A stretch of DNA of 64,000 nt from Roseobacter sp. CCS2 (GTDB lineage: Bacteria > Pseudomonadota > Alphaproteobacteria > Rhodobacterales > Rhodobacteraceae): the NCBI RefSeq assembly GCF_000169435.1, contig NZ_AAYB01000008.1:1-64000 (forward strand). The letters are read 5' to 3'. A program made the position numbers and the translations under genes. The notes below the pieces were generated by a model. That model was not told where the DNA came from, did not search any database, and saw nothing but the letters and a program-made list of their open reading frames with translations. Below are positions 1 through 10,887 of this stretch, piece by piece. How positions within the stretch are numbered: position 1 is the stretch's first letter; every line of letters begins with the position of its first letter.

Positions 1-448
1 GCGTCAGTTCTGTTTGCGGGGTTTGCTGGACCTGCCCATAAAGTTCAGAGGTCGAGGCCTGATAAAAGCGCGTTTTCTTTTCCAGCTTCAGAAAGCGGAT
101 CGCCTCTAACAGCCGCAAGGTGCCAAGCGCATCAACATCGGCGGTGTATTCGGGGGTATCAAAGCTGACGGCGACGTGGCTTTGCGCGCCAAGATTATAA
201 ACCTCGTCAGGTTGCACTTCTGATAGAACCCGTGTGAGGTTCGAACTGTCGGTCAAATCGCCATAATGCAGGATCAGGCGCGCGTTATCGGTTTGTGGGT
301 CCTGATAAAGGTGATCAACCCGTTCGGTATTGAGCGAAGATGACCGGCGTTTGATACCATGCACCTCATACCCTTTCTCAAGCAAAAGCTCGGCAAGGTA
401 AGATCCGTCTTGTCCGGTGATCCCGGTGATAAGCGCACGTTTAGGCAT
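1..448 (-). CDS. gmd: GDP-mannose 4,6-dehydratase (partial, 3' end outside window)
   Basis: Converts GDP-D-mannose to GDP-4-keto-6-deoxy-D-mannose, the first step towards GDP-fucose and related 6-deoxy sugars for surface polysaccharides. Only the N-terminal ~149 residues lie in the window. Translation from the ATG at 448 gives [20 protein letters not shown], with the GxxGxxG Rossmann motif, then the [14 protein letters not shown] segment typical of Gmd, then YNLGAQSHV and STSELYG close to the window edge. The last contains the catalytic Ser/Thr region of short-chain dehydrogenases. It is transcribed leftwards, divergently from the DUF2793 gene. An 18-bp palindrome sits about 60 bases upstream. 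The family assignment is firm; completeness cannot be judged. Confidence 0.93.
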   Translation of the reverse strand, partial: MPKRALITGITGQDGSYLAELLLEKGYEVHGIKRRSSSLNTERVDHLYQDPQTDNARLILHYGDLTDSSNLTRVLSEVQPDEVYNLGAQSHVAVSFDTPEYTADVDALGTLRLLEAIRFLKLEKKTRFYQASTSELYGQVQQTPQTELT

Positions 449-504
449 CTGGTTCTCACATCACTCGTAAAGCTGTTGTTAACTTTAGTAGCGCTGCGAG
501 GTCT

Positions 505-522
505 TAAGTTAAGGTTAACTTA
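505..522. promoter_or_regulatory. 18-bp palindrome in the gmd / DUF2793 divergent promoter region
   Basis: TAAGTTAA-GG-TTAACTTA has perfect 8-bp arms around a GG centre. A related half-site (TTAACTTTA) lies about 25 bases away, nearer gmd. The position, 57-74 bases before the gmd start, would suit an operator. No regulator is identified. Confidence 0.35.
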
Positions 523-602
523 CGCACGGTGCTGTAAGAATTTTCTGACACATCGGCTGAAATACTGCGCGCGAACCCATTTTCAACGGAAGGCGCACGT
601 TC

Positions 603-956
603 ATGTCAGACCAAACCCCAAACCTCGCATTGCCATTTATCATGCCTGCACAGGCGCAAAAGCACGTCACCCACAATGAGGCGATCGAATTGCTTGATAT
701 GATTGTGCAGCTCACGCTGGAGGCCAGCAATGCGACAACCCCGCCAGGATTGCCCAGCGAAGGTGAGGCCTGGGCGCTGGCATCATCGCCCACAGGTGAT
801 TGGTCCGGCCACGGCGGCCATATCGCGACATGGCGCGGTGGCGGGTGGCTTTTTGTCACCCCACGCGAAGGCTGGATGGCGTGGGTGAAGGATGATGCGG
901 AATTGCAAGTCTTCACCGGGGCGGCTTGGGCCACGTTGGCGGGTACAGGCGTCTAA
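603..956 (+). CDS. DUF2793 domain-containing protein (short)
   Basis: The 117-residue product begins MSDQTPNLALPFIMPAQAQKH and continues VTHNEAIELLDMIVQL, the hallmark start of DUF2793 proteins. These occur in alphaproteobacterial prophages and gene-transfer-agent-like regions and as stand-alone genes in Rhodobacteraceae. Several conserved Trp residues follow in the C-terminal half. Molecular function is unknown; a role in phage tail or host-surface structures is only suggested by family context. No other phage gene is adjacent, so this looks like a solitary copy. It ends 51 bases before a strong hairpin terminator. Confidence 0.75.
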   Translation: MSDQTPNLALPFIMPAQAQKHVTHNEAIELLDMIVQLTLEASNATTPPGLPSEGEAWALASSPTGDWSGHGGHIATWRGGGWLFVTPREGWMAWVKDDAELQVFTGAAWATLAGTGV

Positions 957-1290
957 CAAGCAATCAGCGATTCCCCCCGATCTGGTGATCGGGGTCGATA
1001 TGAAACAAGCGCGAGGTCAGTTTGGCCTCGCGCTTTTTCGTGTTTGCGCCAATAATGCGAGAAACAGACGATATTTTGGTCCAAATCCCTGTTCATTCGC
1101 ACGGAACGCACCATATGCGGGTCAACGCGATGGATTCTTGTCGCAGAGTGCTTGCGACACCAAGAGGGCTCTGTTACATCGCGCAAGATTTTGCCGCTCT
1201 TGCAACCGTGAGGGCCAAAGAAGTTGCCCATCCGTTGCCCGTCATTGACGCGTGTTGCGGGTCCGGGCCCAAGATATCGGAAGGCTCCAC
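957..1290 (+). other. Intergenic region before the atp operon
   Basis: This 334-base gap holds a perfect 8-bp stem (CCCCGATC tggt GATCGGGG, 974-993), then the terminator at 1008-1038, then presumably the promoter of the atp operon. A TTGACG (1245-1250) could be a -35 box, but no convincing -10 box lies at the right distance, and it would leave almost no leader before the atpH start at 1291. I see no gene here. Confidence 0.5.
1008..1038 (+). terminator. Rho-independent terminator after the DUF2793 gene
   Basis: Perfect 9-bp stem AGCGCGAGG / CCTCGCGCT (1008-1016 with 1026-1034), 9-base loop, followed by a run of five T. Confidence 0.8.
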
Positions 1291-1851
1291 GTGTCCGAAA
1301 CTGCTGGTATTTCGACAGGCATCGCCGCGCGCTATGCCACTGCCGTCTTTGAACTTGCGCGCGAAGGCAAGGCGATCAAAGCACTCGAATCAGATGTTGC
1401 GACTTTAGAAGCAGCGATGGCCGAAAGCGCCGATCTGCGCACTTTATTGACCTCACCGCTGTATAGCCGTGAAGAACAGTCTGGCGCGATCACTGCAATC
1501 GCCAAGAAAATGAAACTCTCTGACACCACAAGCAATGTCTTGGCGCTGCTGGCAAGCAAGCGCCGTTTGTTTGTGCTGCCACAGCTTTTGGCCGTGCTGC
1601 AGGATATGCTGGCCGAAGAGCGCGGCGAAGTGACTGCCGAAGTCACAACAGCCAAGGCGCTGACAAAGGCGCAGACCGAAAAGCTGTCCAAAACACTCAA
1701 AGCCCAAGTGGGCAAATCTGTCACCATCAAAGAAACCGTCGATGAAAGCATCATTGGCGGTCTTATTGTCAAAGTGGGCTCAAAGATGATCGACACGTCG
1801 ATCGCCTCCAAGCTCAACGCACTCCAGAACACAATGAAAGAGGTCGGATAA
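1291..1851 (+). CDS. atpH: F1F0 ATP synthase subunit delta (OSCP)
   Basis: Delta forms the upper end of the peripheral stalk, linking F1 to the F0 b-subunits. The reading frame is open from further upstream, but GTG at 1291 is preferred: it follows a purine-rich GGAAGG and gives [20 protein letters not shown], matching the usual alphaproteobacterial start (186 residues, normal length). The C-terminus carries the conserved [22 protein letters not shown] region. It is first in atpHAGDC, and its stop codon abuts the atpA start. F0 genes (atpB, E, F) are absent nearby, as is usual for this group, where they form a separate cluster. Confidence 0.95.
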   Translation: MSETAGISTGIAARYATAVFELAREGKAIKALESDVATLEAAMAESADLRTLLTSPLYSREEQSGAITAIAKKMKLSDTTSNVLALLASKRRLFVLPQLLAVLQDMLAEERGEVTAEVTTAKALTKAQTEKLSKTLKAQVGKSVTIKETVDESIIGGLIVKVGSKMIDTSIASKLNALQNTMKEVG

Positions 1852-3387
<1,536 letters not shown>

Positions 3388-3412
3388 TCTTTGAGACAAA
3401 GGAGACTTTGCT

Positions 3413-4284
3413 TTGCCAAGTCTTAAGGACCTGAAAAATCGGATCGAGTCGGTCAAATCGACCCGCAAGATCACAAAGGCCATGCAGATGGTCGCGGCTG
3501 CCAAATTGCGCCGCGCCCAAGATGCAGCCGAGGCATCGCGCCCTTACACAGAACGGTTTAACGCCGTGATGGGTGGGCTTGCCGCGTCGGTTGGCGGATC
3601 AGATAGTGCGCCAAAATTGTTGTCCGGTACGGGCAGCGACCAAGTGCAGCTTTTGATCGTTATGACAGCGGAACGCGGGCTGTGCGGTGGCTTTAACGGC
3701 AACATCGCAAAGCTGGCGAAATCGCATGCGCAAAAACTGCTGGCTGAAGGCAAGACAGTGAAGATCATCACTGTCGGCAAGAAGGGCCGTGATGCGATGA
3801 AGCGCGACTTAAGCGATCACTTCGTCGGTCATGTTGACCTCACCGAGGTGAAACGTGTGGGTTACGCCGACGCGCAAGGTATCGCGAAGGATGTTCTTGG
3901 CCGCTTTGATGCCGAGGAATTCGATGTCGCGACGATCTTTTTCGCCCGCTTTGAAAACGTCGTCACGCAGCACCCGACCGCACAGCAAATCATTCCTGCC
4001 AAGTTTGAGCAGGAAGAAGATGCTGACGTCACGCTTTATGACTACGAGCCAAGCGAAGAAGAAATCCTTGCTGATCTGCTGCCGCGCGGTGTGGCCACGG
4101 CGATCTTCAGCGCTTTGCTGGAAAATGCCGCGTCAGAGCAGGCGCACGTATGTCTGCAATGGACAACGCGACACGCAACGCTGGTGAAATGATCGACAAG
4201 CTGACGATTCAATACAACCGCTCACGTCAGGCTGTGATCACCAACGAGCTGATTGAAATTATTTCGGGCGCGGAAGCGCTCTAG
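3413..4284 (+). CDS. atpG: F1F0 ATP synthase subunit gamma, interrupted by an apparent one-base deletion near 4141
   Basis: Gamma is the central rotating shaft of F1. The frame opened at 3413 ([20 protein letters not shown]) is normal to about residue 243, then runs into unrelated residues and stops at 4192. The expected C-terminus ([18 protein letters not shown] ... ISGAEAL) continues in another frame and stops at 4284. Adding one G at CAGGCGCA near 4141 restores a single 290-residue subunit, the usual length, with the family sequence [14 protein letters not shown] across the joint. The C-terminal helix is essential for rotation, so a sequencing error in a short G run is the likeliest explanation. 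A true mutation cannot be excluded from sequence alone. Confidence 0.93.
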
Positions 4285-5727
<1,443 letters not shown>

Positions 5728-5736
5728 GGAGCCAAG

Positions 5737-6162
5737 ATGGCAAACCTACAATTCGATCTGGTCTCGCCCGAACGCCGCTTGGCGTCGGTCGAGGCGTCCG
5801 AGGTTCAGATCCCCGGCGCAGACGGCGACATGACAGCCATGGCTGACCATGCCCCCACCATCACAACATTGCGCCCCGGTATTTTGACCGTGGTGCATGG
5901 CGGCGGGTCTGATGCCTATGTGGTGTCCGGCGGCTTTGCCGAGATTACAGCGGCAAGCGTATCGGTTTTGGCCGAACAGGCGTTGCCACGTGATGAGGTC
6001 ACGCAAGAGGTCTATGACCAGATGGTCGAAGATGCGAAAGCCGCTTATGGGCGCGCGCAAGAGACCTTCAAGAACGAACCCGGCCCTGTAGATGATGCAG
6101 CAAAGCTGTTGTCAGATATGGTTGCAATTGGCGGGCATATTGGTCTGACAGCCAAGAACTAA
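5737..6162 (+). CDS. atpC: F1F0 ATP synthase subunit epsilon
   Basis: Epsilon binds the foot of gamma and regulates ATP hydrolysis. The 141-residue product starts [20 protein letters not shown] and has the conserved [20 protein letters not shown] beta-sandwich motif. The C-terminal helical part is Glu/Ala/Lys rich as in other alphaproteobacterial forms. It follows atpD by 9 bases with AAGGAG before the ATG, closes the operon, and is followed 22 bases later by a strong terminator. Confidence 0.96.
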   Translation: MANLQFDLVSPERRLASVEASEVQIPGADGDMTAMADHAPTITTLRPGILTVVHGGGSDAYVVSGGFAEITAASVSVLAEQALPRDEVTQEVYDQMVEDAKAAYGRAQETFKNEPGPVDDAAKLLSDMVAIGGHIGLTAKN

Positions 6163-6183
6163 ACTGGCAAAACAGAATACAAA

Positions 6184-6209
6184 AGGCCTCACTTTTGTGG
6201 GGCCTTTTT
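6184..6209 (+). terminator. Rho-independent terminator of the atp operon
   Basis: Stem AGGCCTCAC / GTGGGGCCT (9 bp including one T-G pair, four-base loop), followed by T5. Confidence 0.85.
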
Positions 6210-6380
6210 GTTGCGAAACGTAAGATAACTCTAACTTCAGTATCATGTATTTATTTGTGAAAATTCAAAGATTTACTTCAGTATAAACCGGCGCAAAAAC
6301 GCTCATTCCAAATCATATTATTGTTACCGTTTTTTTTGGCTCATATACCGCTGCATGGGGGCACAGAAAAGGATCTACCA

Positions 6381-6996
6381 ATGCAATACCAAACTCAGAT
6401 TGTTTCGACTTTTGCGATCGTCCTGTTAGCTGCTTGTGGTTCGAGTTCCGGTCCAAATACATCCAGACTCGGATGTGACTTTTTCTTCTCAACTTATGAC
6501 GCCTGATGTTGGCGGTGGCTTTTCCGGGGTCGAATTTGACGGTGGCTCCACAGGCGGACAGGTCAACAATATCAGCACGGAAATAGGTATACTGGATGGC
6601 ACGAACGAGGTCTTCGGGGTTGCAGGAGTGAACCCAGATGTCAATCATGGCGACGCAGTCACAGCTGGTACTGTGAATTATTCTGGTAGTTTCAATCTTG
6701 ATATCGGCGAACGCACAGATGGCGGTTTTCAGATCGATGGTGATAGTGGATCGATCACTCTTACTGCGAATGCGTTTTCAGGGACTGTCGTTGGAAGCGG
6801 TGTCGGGACGGATGGTACGTTGGAAATCAACGGAACTTTTACGGATACTGACATGGGCGGTACGGCTACCTACGGTGGTGTTAATGCGAACATTGCTGGT
6901 GTCATAGGTCAAGACGGGATTACGGCAGCATTTGCCGGAAATACGGATGACGCGGTACTAGTTGGTGGTATTGCGCTGAACGATGATCCTATTTGA
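6381..6996 (+). pseudogene. Frameshifted lipoprotein, possibly transferrin-binding-protein-like beta-barrel
   Basis: ATG at 6381 starts a lipoprotein signal (MQYQTQIVSTFAIVLLAACGSS; lipobox LAAC), but that frame stops at about 6506. The rest of a plausible protein (SDVTFSSQLMTPDVGGGFSG onward) is in the +1 frame and runs to 6996. Together they make a secreted lipoprotein of about 200 residues, rich in Gly, Asp, Thr and Asn with alternating beta-strand patterns. The C-terminal DMGGTATYGGVNANIAGV..DGITAAFAG resembles the small beta-barrel repeat of TbpB-like surface lipoproteins. The shift lies between about 6440 and 6490; one extra base near TCCAGACTCGG explains it. It could be a real broken gene or a sequence error. 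The 6163-6380 gap before it holds the atp terminator and two copies of ACTTCAGTAT (6234-6243, 6275-6284). Confidence 0.6.
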
Positions 6997-7024
6997 ATAT
7001 GTATTAAGGCGTTGAATTAAAAAA

Positions 7025-7049
7025 AGGCGGCCGCAATTTGCGGTCGTCT
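7025..7049. terminator. Hairpin terminator between converging lipoprotein genes
   Basis: An 11-bp stem with two G-T pairs (7025-7035 with 7039-7049) is followed on the reverse strand by an uninterrupted T run (seen as A's at 7018-7025). It would best stop leftward transcription from the 7173-7913 gene, and may be bidirectional. Confidence 0.6.
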
Positions 7050-7172
7050 TGGTGTGTGTGTAAGTGGCGCCGACCATGGAATTTGGGCAAATAGCCTCGC
7101 ATCCTTAGGAATGCAGAAAATCCGTTTTGCTGGTTTAGTCATCTGGAACTTTTTATAAGGTGATTCCTGTGA

Positions 7173-7913
7173 CTAGTCTTCCAGCCCCCAAAGTGCGGCA
7201 GTACCAGAAACGCCTTGCCCATCCACGGTAAAGTCCAGATTGCTATTGGTTCCAAAGTCGCTGCCCGCCACATAGACCCCTTCTGCGGCTGGTCCGTAAA
7301 TCAAACCATCTAATTGCCCATCTACAGTGAAATTCTGTTCACCGTTATCTAGCGCGCCGTTGACTTGCATGTTGTATTGGGTCTGGCCAATGCTACCCGC
7401 AAAAATGTTACCACCAGACATCACAACATCGCCTTCATAAACGGCCAGTTCTTCCAGGCCGGTTGCGGGGTTGATGACCCAGCCCATGAACTCTGACGCG
7501 GTACCGTTGGTTGCGCCCGTTTGCATGTTTACCGAAACCGATGTCTGGCTCGTAATATTGGCATTGGGTGTGGTGAAAAAGGCCAGTTCCATGAAGCCTT
7601 CGTAAGTGACGGTGGTCGCCGCGGGCAGATCGGTAAAAGGGGTAAATCCGCCGTTGTTGTAGTTATCCTTCACGCCTTGAAATTCAGCTGGCATTTGGGT
7701 CACAAAGTAAAGCGCCTGCGCCTCGGTCGGTCGTGTGAACGGGCTTGTTGGCGGGTCACCCCCACCTGTGTCACCGCCGCCGGTATCATCATCGTCACTA
7801 TCATCGCCGCCTCCGGTATCCTGTGCTGCTGAAGTGCCACCTCCACCGCCACAAGCCGAAAGTGCGAGGATCAACGCAGAAATTGCCAAGGATCGAACTA
7901 CGGGATGTTTCAC
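7173..7913 (-). CDS. Lipoprotein with Gly/Asp-rich linker, beta-barrel-like C-terminus
   Basis: The 246-residue product has a lipoprotein signal (LALSAC, lipid-anchored Cys near residue 21) followed by polyglycine. A low-complexity linker of Gly and Asp runs to about residue 55, and a beta-rich domain containing TSVSVNMQTG, GDVVMSGGNIFAGSI and NFTVDGQLDGLIYGP follows. The C-terminal layout (GVYVAGSDFGTNSNLDFTVDGQGVSGTAALWG) resembles transferrin-binding-protein-like slender beta-barrels. It should be exported and membrane-anchored; the ligand is unknown. It converges on the frameshifted lipoprotein of similar style at 6381. The acidic linker suggests surface display, which is inference. Confidence 0.75.
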   Translation of the reverse strand: MKHPVVRSLAISALILALSACGGGGGTSAAQDTGGGDDSDDDDTGGGDTGGGDPPTSPFTRPTEAQALYFVTQMPAEFQGVKDNYNNGGFTPFTDLPAATTVTYEGFMELAFFTTPNANITSQTSVSVNMQTGATNGTASEFMGWVINPATGLEELAVYEGDVVMSGGNIFAGSIGQTQYNMQVNGALDNGEQNFTVDGQLDGLIYGPAAEGVYVAGSDFGTNSNLDFTVDGQGVSGTAALWGLED

Positions 7914-8011
7914 GACGCCAACTCACCTAACATTTAAAAATCGTTCAGGTTGAGTTATCAGTGATTCATTAACCAAGTGTTATTATGGGTTAAGGAAACG
8001 TTGGATAGAAG

Positions 8012-8362
8012 ATGCGTCGGTTTCAGAGTGGCACGGTAGGTATAGACCACGGCGATGTGGTGCTGTTCTCTGATTTTGAGGATGACGGACAGATGTGGCG
8101 TGGCGAAGGCCCACGCCAGTCACGGGCCACAGTTCGTTTTGCGCAAACCTACGCGACACCGCCGCATGTGCAGGTATCTATGTCGATGTGGGACATTTCA
8201 AACAACACCAACATCCGCGCCGATGTGCAGGCCGAAGATATCACCGAGGCAGGTTTCACAATCGTCTTTCGCACGTGGTCCGATACGCAGGTGGCGCGGG
8301 TCCGCGTTGCTTGGACGTCCTTTGGGGAACTTCCCCAAGACGATGGATGGGAACTTTACTAG
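8012..8362 (+). CDS. H-type lectin domain protein
   Basis: The 116-residue product is essentially one H-type lectin domain (Pfam H_lectin, N-acetylgalactosamine-binding fold). It shows VRFAQTYATPPHVQVSMSMW, then NIRADVQAEDITEAGFTIVF, then VRVAWTSFGELP. These fit the F..PY..PP.V....s..d...N.R..v....i...GF pattern and the final Trp strand. No signal peptide is visible. Ligand and location are not predictable. It converges on prs with 3 bases between the stop codons. Such genes recur in Rhodobacteraceae, sometimes near phage or tail-like genes, but none is seen here. Confidence 0.8.
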   Translation: MRRFQSGTVGIDHGDVVLFSDFEDDGQMWRGEGPRQSRATVRFAQTYATPPHVQVSMSMWDISNNTNIRADVQAEDITEAGFTIVFRTWSDTQVARVRVAWTSFGELPQDDGWELY

Positions 8363-8365
8363 CGC

Positions 8366-9385
8366 CTATTCGGCGGCATAAAGCCCTTCATAAATCGGTC
8401 CCAGCGTCTTGTGATCAAACAGTGACGAAACAGACGTGCCGTTCCATGTGTTCAGAATGGCTTGCGCGAACATCGGTGCGGTCGGCACGATACGGATGTT
8501 CTTGCAGGCTTTCACAGCTTCAGTCGCTTGGATGGTGTCGGTAATCACAAGGCTTTTCATCACGGATTTTGATACGCGGTCCACGGCAGGGCCGGACAGC
8601 ACGCCGTGCGTAATGTAGGAGTGCACCTCTTTCGCACCATTTTCCATCAGCACCTCAGCCGCTTTGCACAATGTGCCAGCCGTATCCACGATGTCATCCA
8701 CGATCACGCAAACCTTGTCTTTCACGTCACCAATCACTGTCATCTCAGCCACTTCGCCGGGTTTCCCACGGCGTTTATCAACGATGGACAGGGGCGCACC
8801 AATCCGCTGCGCCAGATCACGGGCACGGGCCACGCCGCCCACGTCGGGGGATACGACCATGACATCATCCATTTTGCCCCGGAAATTATGCATCGCATCA
8901 AGTGCATAAATCGGCGAGGCATAAAGGTTATCCACCGGAATATCGAAAAAACCCTGAATTTGCGTTGCATGCAAATCCAGGGTCAAAACGCGTTCAATGC
9001 CGGCTTCTACGATCATATTCGACACCAGCTTGGCCGTGATCGGCGTGCGGGCCTTTGACCTGCGATCTTGGCGGGCATAGCCAAAATACGGAATGACCGC
9101 CGTGATGCGCGCAGCAGAGGAACGACGCAGGGCATCCGCGATAATCAGCAGTTCCATCAAGTTGTCGTTGGCAGGGTTTGATGTTGGTTGGACGATGAAC
9201 ATATCTTCGCCGCGCACGTTTTCATAAACCTCGACGAAAATTTCACCATCGTTGAACCGTTCCACACGGGTGTCGCATAGCCCCACTTCCATGCCACGAT
9301 GCATCGACATGCGACGCGCGATTGATTTGGCAAGCGGCTGATTGGCGTTACCGGAAATCAGCTTTGGCTCGATCATTGTGGGCAT
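8366..9385 (-). CDS. prs: Ribose-phosphate pyrophosphokinase
   Basis: Makes PRPP from ribose 5-phosphate and ATP, feeding purine, pyrimidine, histidine and tryptophan synthesis. The 339-residue product carries [22 protein letters not shown], the ATP-binding [20 protein letters not shown], the metal-binding [19 protein letters not shown], and the PRPP loop [13 protein letters not shown] near residue 230. The start at 9385 ([20 protein letters not shown]) leaves two possible Met; MIEPK may be the true start. Family length is about 310-340 residues. It is divergent from the isomerase gene at 9506. Confidence 0.96.
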   Translation of the reverse strand: MPTMIEPKLISGNANQPLAKSIARRMSMHRGMEVGLCDTRVERFNDGEIFVEVYENVRGEDMFIVQPTSNPANDNLMELLIIADALRRSSAARITAVIPYFGYARQDRRSKARTPITAKLVSNMIVEAGIERVLTLDLHATQIQGFFDIPVDNLYASPIYALDAMHNFRGKMDDVMVVSPDVGGVARARDLAQRIGAPLSIVDKRRGKPGEVAEMTVIGDVKDKVCVIVDDIVDTAGTLCKAAEVLMENGAKEVHSYITHGVLSGPAVDRVSKSVMKSLVITDTIQATEAVKACKNIRIVPTAPMFAQAILNTWNGTSVSSLFDHKTLGPIYEGLYAAE

Positions 9386-9505
9386 GGGGTGGTGTCCTTT
9401 GGCAGAAGGGTGCTGCTACGCAGATGTAACAGATTCGTGGCGTTGACACCGGGTAGCACAAGCTTACCGTTCCGCAAAGAATTCAGCGCGCAAAGGAGCC
9501 GCAAA

Positions 9506-10102
9506 ATGCCCCATATCGACTATTACTTCGCCACTCTGTCACCGTTCACCTACCTGAGCGGGACACGCCCGGCCGAAATTGCGCAAAAACATGGGGCCAC
9601 GATCACCTATAAGCCGCTTGATATCATGGCGCTGTTCGGGCGCACGGGTGGCACGCCGCCCAAGGATCGCCACCCCAACCGGCAGGAATACCGCCTGCAA
9701 GACATGGCGCGCCGATCCAAAGGGCTGGGTATGCCGCTGAACCTGAAACCGATGTTCTGGCCAACCAATGGCGCGCCATCTGCTTATGCGATCATCGCTG
9801 CGCAGAACACCGGCGCAGACGTCGCGGAACTGGTGAAAGCATTTGGCGCTGCCTGCTGGGCAGAGGAACGCGACATCAGCCAGGACGACGTCGTGCGCGA
9901 TTGTCTGGAAAAATGCGGGTTTGATCCCGCGCTGGCTGACAAGGACATGCTGACCAGCGCCGAAACCTTCGGCAAAAACCTAGAGGATGCGATCAATGCC
10001 GGGGCCTTTGGCGCGCCTTTCTTCATCACTGACACAGATGAACGCTTTTGGGGTGAAGACCGGATTGACGATCTGGATGCGTATCTGTCTGGCACGCTTT
10101 AG
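9506..10102 (+). CDS. 2-hydroxychromene-2-carboxylate isomerase family (DsbA/kappa-GST-like)
   Basis: ATG at 9506 is preferred over the longer open frame because AAGGAG lies 8 bases upstream and the protein then starts MPHIDYYFATLSPFTYLSG, the usual family start. The 198-residue product has the thioredoxin-like FATLSPFTYLSG segment (Ser in place of the DsbA Cys pair), FWPTNGAPSAYAII and the C-terminal GAFGAPFFITD cis-Pro loop followed by FWGEDRIDDL. Family members isomerise hydroxychromene carboxylate in naphthalene breakdown or use glutathione; the actual substrate here is unknown. The stop overlaps the next GTG start by one base, implying coupled translation with the hydrolase. Confidence 0.88.
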   Translation: MPHIDYYFATLSPFTYLSGTRPAEIAQKHGATITYKPLDIMALFGRTGGTPPKDRHPNRQEYRLQDMARRSKGLGMPLNLKPMFWPTNGAPSAYAIIAAQNTGADVAELVKAFGAACWAEERDISQDDVVRDCLEKCGFDPALADKDMLTSAETFGKNLEDAINAGAFGAPFFITDTDERFWGEDRIDDLDAYLSGTL

Positions 10103-10887
10103 TGCCTGACGTTTCCGGTCATCATGTGCATGCAGTCACGGTGGGCGCAGGTGCGCCCGCCGTAATGATCCACTGTGCCTTGTCGCGGCATGACGCCTTG
10201 CTGCCATTGGCAGACGCGATGGATGGAAAAGTGACGTTGATCGACATACCGGGGCATGGGCGCAGTGATGATTGGGACGGAAAGCATGACTATCAGACGC
10301 TAGTGGTGGATGCCGCCGCCGCTTGCTGTGATGGTCCCACTCATGTGATCGGGCATTCCTTTGGCGGCACGGCCGCATTGCGGTTGGCGGTTGAACGTCC
10401 CGATTTCGTGAACCGTTTGACGCTGATCGAACCGGTCTATTTTGCCGCTGCAAAAGGTACGCCTGAACATGCCGCACACGCCAAATCCTTTCGCCCTTTT
10501 GTTGGCGCCATGCTGACGGGGGACGAGGAACGCGCCGCTGCAATCTTCAACGATCTGTGGGGTGCCACACCTTGGGCGGATATTCCTGCGCGCATGCAGG
10601 CAAAGCTGACCCAACGCATACATCTGATTGTCGCGGGCGGTGGTGCCATCGAAGAAGATGCCGCCAAGATCACATCAGCAAAGCGGCTTGGCGCATTGGA
10701 TATCCCAGTGACACTGATCCGTGGTGCAAATACCCAACCGGTAATCAAGGCTATCCATGACACGCTGTTAAAGCGCATCCCTAACGCCACCGATCATGTG
10801 ATCGCTGGTGCGGCCCATATGGTGCCAATCACCCATACCGATGATGTCGCGGCGATTATCCGTGCAGCAGATCAAGAAACTGGCTAA
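10102..10887 (+). CDS. Alpha/beta fold hydrolase
   Basis: The 261-residue protein starts with GTG overlapping the previous stop. It has the oxyanion strand VMIHCALSRHDALLPLADAM, DIPGHGRSDDW, the nucleophile elbow GHSFGGTAAL (Ser near residue 90) and the catalytic His in AHMVPITHTDD close to the C-terminus. No signal peptide is seen, so it is likely cytoplasmic. The substrate cannot be told from sequence; coupling to the isomerase-family gene suggests use on the same compound. Its 3' end overlaps the convergent threonine aldolase by 32 bases. Confidence 0.9.
   Translation: MPDVSGHHVHAVTVGAGAPAVMIHCALSRHDALLPLADAMDGKVTLIDIPGHGRSDDWDGKHDYQTLVVDAAAACCDGPTHVIGHSFGGTAALRLAVERPDFVNRLTLIEPVYFAAAKGTPEHAAHAKSFRPFVGAMLTGDEERAAAIFNDLWGATPWADIPARMQAKLTQRIHLIVAGGGAIEEDAAKITSAKRLGALDIPVTLIRGANTQPVIKAIHDTLLKRIPNATDHVIAGAAHMVPITHTDDVAAIIRAADQETG

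Noticed and set aside
953-1231. Reverse-strand 92-codon frame opposite the atp leader region
   Set aside because: Covers the DUF2793 terminator and the expected atp promoter, and has no family sequence; a shadow frame.
1245-1275. TTGACG as the -35 of an atp promoter
   Set aside because: No acceptable -10 at a 16-18 base distance and the start would be almost on the atpH codon; not listed as a promoter.
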